7,369 nucleotides of DNA, taken from an uncultured Collinsella sp. (GTDB lineage Bacteria > Actinomycetota > Coriobacteriia > Coriobacteriales > Coriobacteriaceae). A program made the position numbers and the translations under genes. Below, in pieces: positions 5,835 through 7,369 of this stretch. The stretch spans positions 1 to 7,369 of the forward strand of contig URRJ01000091.1 of the NCBI GenBank assembly GCA_900550205.1, given 5' to 3'. The notes under the pieces are model-generated. The model saw only the letters and a list, made by a program, of their open reading frames with translations, did no database searches and was not told the origin of the DNA. The first letter of the stretch is position 1. Each line of letters starts with the position of its first letter.

Positions 5835-6163
5835 GGAGGGTGTGAGGAATTGCACGGGGCGATAATCACGTGCTTACCAGATATTCGAGTGATGGTGGGG
5901 TTCTGCCTGGTGCCTTTTGGGGATCTGGGCGGGATTTACAATGGCGAGTTTCGGCAAAAGAAAACCACCCCCCACGTTACGAAAATGAACCCACCTAAAA
6001 CAGGTGGGTGCCCTCATCGACTGTTCCAGCGTCCTTAACAACGAAGGATACCTGTACTAGGTACGACTGTGTGGGCTCCCTAAATAAACGCGACGGTTCA
6101 CCCAGTTGCTCCGCGGGGGGCGGAATACTTACATCATAAAGCGGCACTTTGTGGATTCCAGTC
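5835..6163. other. Non-coding part of the divergent intergenic region
   Basis: The gap between the divergent TagO/WecA-family and radical SAM genes is 528 bases. I see no convincing gene in this stretch. An open frame on the + strand (TTG 5850, stop 6038) has AAGGAGG (5833-5839) before it, but it matches no family and runs through a hairpin. Visible structures are the ACCCACCT/AGGTGGGT hairpin at 5989-6009, TACCT/AGGTA around 6048-6062, and TCCGC/GCGGA with a GGGGG loop at 6110-6124. Any of these could belong to a long leader or an unannotated RNA. Confidence 0.4.
5989..6009 (-). terminator. Perfect hairpin, possible leftward terminator
   Basis: Arms ACCCACCT (5989-5996) and AGGTGGGT (6002-6009) are perfect with an AAAAC loop. 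On the - strand the sequence continues TCATTTTCG, a T-rich but interrupted tail. On the + strand there is no T-run. If it is a terminator it would serve a leftward transcript starting between here and the radical SAM gene, and no such gene is seen. Confidence 0.3.
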
Positions 6164-6192
6164 TTGACATTACAAAAATCGTGTCGGACGAT
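6164..6192 (+). promoter_or_regulatory. Candidate promoter for the radical SAM gene
   Basis: A perfect -35 hexamer TTGACA (6164-6169) is followed 17 bases later by GACGAT (6187-6192), a poor -10 (3/6). Transcription would start near 6199, giving a leader of about 78 bases. That leader holds the palindrome GGCTCGAGCC (6205-6214) and an imperfect direct repeat TTGGGCTCGAGC / TTGGGCTTGAGC (6202-6213 and 6234-6245). Confidence 0.35.
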
Positions 6193-6276
6193 TACGGCGC
6201 CTTGGGCTCGAGCCGTCTGTGCGGTTGGTCCTTTTGGGCTTGAGCTGCTGAATCATTGTTTTTGGAGCATGTCTTT

Positions 6277-7215
6277 ATGCCGACGTCCTTGACCGAACTT
6301 TTTTCGCCCGCCTGCCATTTGTGTCCGCGCCGTTGCGGTGCGGCGCGCGATGAGGGTGCGCGCGGCGTGTGTGGTGCTAACGACACGCTCAAGGTAGCCC
6401 GCGCGGCGCTTCATATGTGGGAGGAGCCGCCTATCTCGGGCGAGGCCGGTTCGGGCACGATCTTCTTTAGCGGCTGCTCGCTCAAATGCGTCTATTGCCA
6501 GAACCACGAGATCTCGACGGGCAATTTTGGGCTTGAGATTTCGCCCGAGCGCCTGGTCGAGATTATGTTGGAGCTGCAGGACCAGGGTGCGAACAATATT
6601 AACCTGGTGACGGCGACACACTACGCGCACCTGCTGCCGGCTTCGATTTCCGCGGCACGGGCACGCGGACTGGTCATCCCGATCGTCTACAACACGAGCG
6701 GTTATGAGCGCGCGAGTGCCGTGGCGGCGCTCGGCGATCTGGTCGACGTGTGGCTTACCGACTTTAAATATGCCGATGCGGGGCTTGCACAGTCGCTCTC
6801 CCACATTAAGGACTACCCGCGTGTGGCCGTGTCGGGCCTGGCGCAAATGGCGCGCGAGATTGAGCGCCGCGGGGGAGAGCTGGTGGACGATGACGGGCTC
6901 ATGAAGCGCGGCATGATCGTGCGTCACCTGGTGCTGCCGGGGCATGCGGACGATTCGTGTCGCGTGCTGGACCTGGTGTGGCAGACGGTGGGCGATGTGC
7001 CGATCTCGGTCATGAACCAGTACACGCCCAATGCGCTCATGCGCGAGCAGGGCGGCGACCTGGCGCGTGCCGTGACGCGCGAGGAGTACGAGCGGGTGCT
7101 CGACCATGCCGACGACCTGGGCTTTACAACGATGTTCTGGCAAGAGGGCGGCGCGGTAGACGAGAGCTTCACCCCAGTCTTCGACACCACCGGCGTCCTT
7201 ACCAGCGCAAAGTAA
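6277..7215 (+). CDS. PflX-like radical SAM protein (COG1313, pyruvate formate-lyase activase-related)
   Basis: This 312-residue cytoplasmic radical SAM protein resembles COG1313/PflX proteins, often labelled putative pyruvate formate-lyase activating enzymes although their substrate is unproven. An N-terminal cysteine cluster CHLCPRRC (13-20) plus C32 in GVCGAND could bind a second metal or Fe-S centre. The radical SAM motif GCSLKCVYCQN (66-76) has C67, C71 and C74 for the 4Fe-4S cluster that cleaves SAM. The barrel continues through NNINLVTATHY, PIVYNTSGYE and VWLTDFKYAD, with MNQYTPN near the C-terminal third. Length is normal. The frame is open from a TTG at 6256, but the ATG at 6277 follows GGAG (6264-6267) by 9 bases and matches the expected N-terminus. 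No glycyl-radical enzyme is adjacent, so its partner is not shown. It is transcribed away from the TagO/WecA-family gene. Confidence 0.9.
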   Translation: MPTSLTELFSPACHLCPRRCGAARDEGARGVCGANDTLKVARAALHMWEEPPISGEAGSGTIFFSGCSLKCVYCQNHEISTGNFGLEISPERLVEIMLELQDQGANNINLVTATHYAHLLPASISAARARGLVIPIVYNTSGYERASAVAALGDLVDVWLTDFKYADAGLAQSLSHIKDYPRVAVSGLAQMAREIERRGGELVDDDGLMKRGMIVRHLVLPGHADDSCRVLDLVWQTVGDVPISVMNQYTPNALMREQGGDLARAVTREEYERVLDHADDLGFTTMFWQEGGAVDESFTPVFDTTGVLTSAK

Positions 7216-7224
7216 CGCGTTCGC

Positions 7225-7311
7225 CGATGATTTTTCTGGGACGGTGATTAAAAAATCATCGAGAGGATTGCCTGCTCGAAAAGTAGTCAAAATAGCCCCG
7301 TCCCAAAAAGA
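7225..7311. repeat. Overlapping inverted repeats after the radical SAM gene
   Basis: CGATGATTTTT (7225-7235) pairs with AAAAATCATCG (7251-7261) over 11 bp. TGGGACGG in its loop (7237-7244) also pairs perfectly with CCGTCCCA (7298-7305). That second pairing extends outward through the T- and A-tracts to 7231 and 7311 with one mismatch and one wobble. The two folds exclude one another. The first is a likely end-of-transcript structure for the radical SAM gene, ten bases after its stop. Confidence 0.6.
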
Positions 7312-7325
7312 CTGGGTAATGGGCG

Positions 7326-7353
7326 TTGACAGTTGGCGAGCCGTAGGTAAAAT
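7326..7353 (+). promoter_or_regulatory. Near-consensus sigma-A promoter firing out of the window
   Basis: TTGACA (7326-7331, 6/6) and TAAAAT (7348-7353, 5/6) are separated by 16 bases. Initiation is expected near 7360, so the gene it drives starts past the end of the window. GTTGA (7325-7329) and TCAAC (7355-7359) form an inverted pair around it, a possible operator but short enough to be chance. Confidence 0.7.
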
Positions 7354-7369
7354 ATCAACTTGTACTGGG

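Noticed and set aside
5850..6038. Open frame with AAGGAGG upstream (TTG start, about 62 residues)
   Set aside because: No recognisable family, weak start codon, and the frame passes through a perfect hairpin; the Shine-Dalgarno match alone is not enough.
5850..6276. Possible ZTP (pfl motif) riboswitch before the PflX-like gene
   Set aside because: GCCTGGTGCC near 5906-5915 is the only resemblance. The paired conserved segments are absent and it is far from the start codon.
6253..7290. A 345-codon open frame on the - strand
   Set aside because: It lies antisense to the PflX-like gene, has the low-complexity residue bias of a shadow frame in GC-rich DNA, and matches no family.

Overview
The window looks like ordinary chromosome from a high-GC Gram-positive anaerobe. 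My best guess is a Coriobacteriia member close to Collinsella. I base this on the G/C-ending codons, the housekeeping gene types, a PflX-like radical SAM protein, and intergenic palindromes with a GGGACAGG loop that I associate with Collinsella genomes. That association is from memory and was not searched. I see no phage, transposase, CRISPR, toxin-antitoxin or defence locus.

Layout. Positions 1-190 are non-coding and dense in inverted repeats, including a terminator-like hairpin. At 191-909 (+) lies a B3/4-domain (PheT-like) protein gene whose N-terminus and body are in different frames. Next come a MarR-family regulator (1080-1529, +) and a DegV/FakB-type fatty-acid-binding protein (1649-2503, +). 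An O6-alkylguanine alkyltransferase-type protein follows (2583-2903, +). Positions 2904-3339 are non-coding and hold repeats, a candidate small RNA with its own terminator (3101-3235), and the trpS terminator. trpS (3340-4389, -) converges on this gap. Upstream of trpS on the same strand is a polytopic TagO/WecA-family phosphoglycosyl transferase (4549-5748, -). A 528-bp gap separates it from a divergent PflX-like radical SAM gene (6277-7215, +). The window ends in a second palindromic region and a near-consensus promoter (7326-7353, +) that fires out of the window.

How the parts relate. The genes do not form one pathway. MarR and DegV are the most suggestive pair. DegV proteins of the FakB type bring exogenous fatty acids to the kinase FakA, and some MarR-family regulators (FabT) control fatty-acid synthesis, so local lipid control is a reasonable inference. 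TrpS serves translation, and the TagO/WecA protein starts undecaprenyl-linked glycan or wall polymer synthesis.

The most interesting material is between genes. Two exact inverted copies of a 38-bp palindrome flank the MarR-DegV pair, with relatives elsewhere in the window. An orphan three-hairpin transcript candidate carries a pyrimidine-rich CCUCCCC loop. A pair of mutually exclusive hairpins lies downstream of the radical SAM gene. I do not find evidence for a large undescribed gene system.
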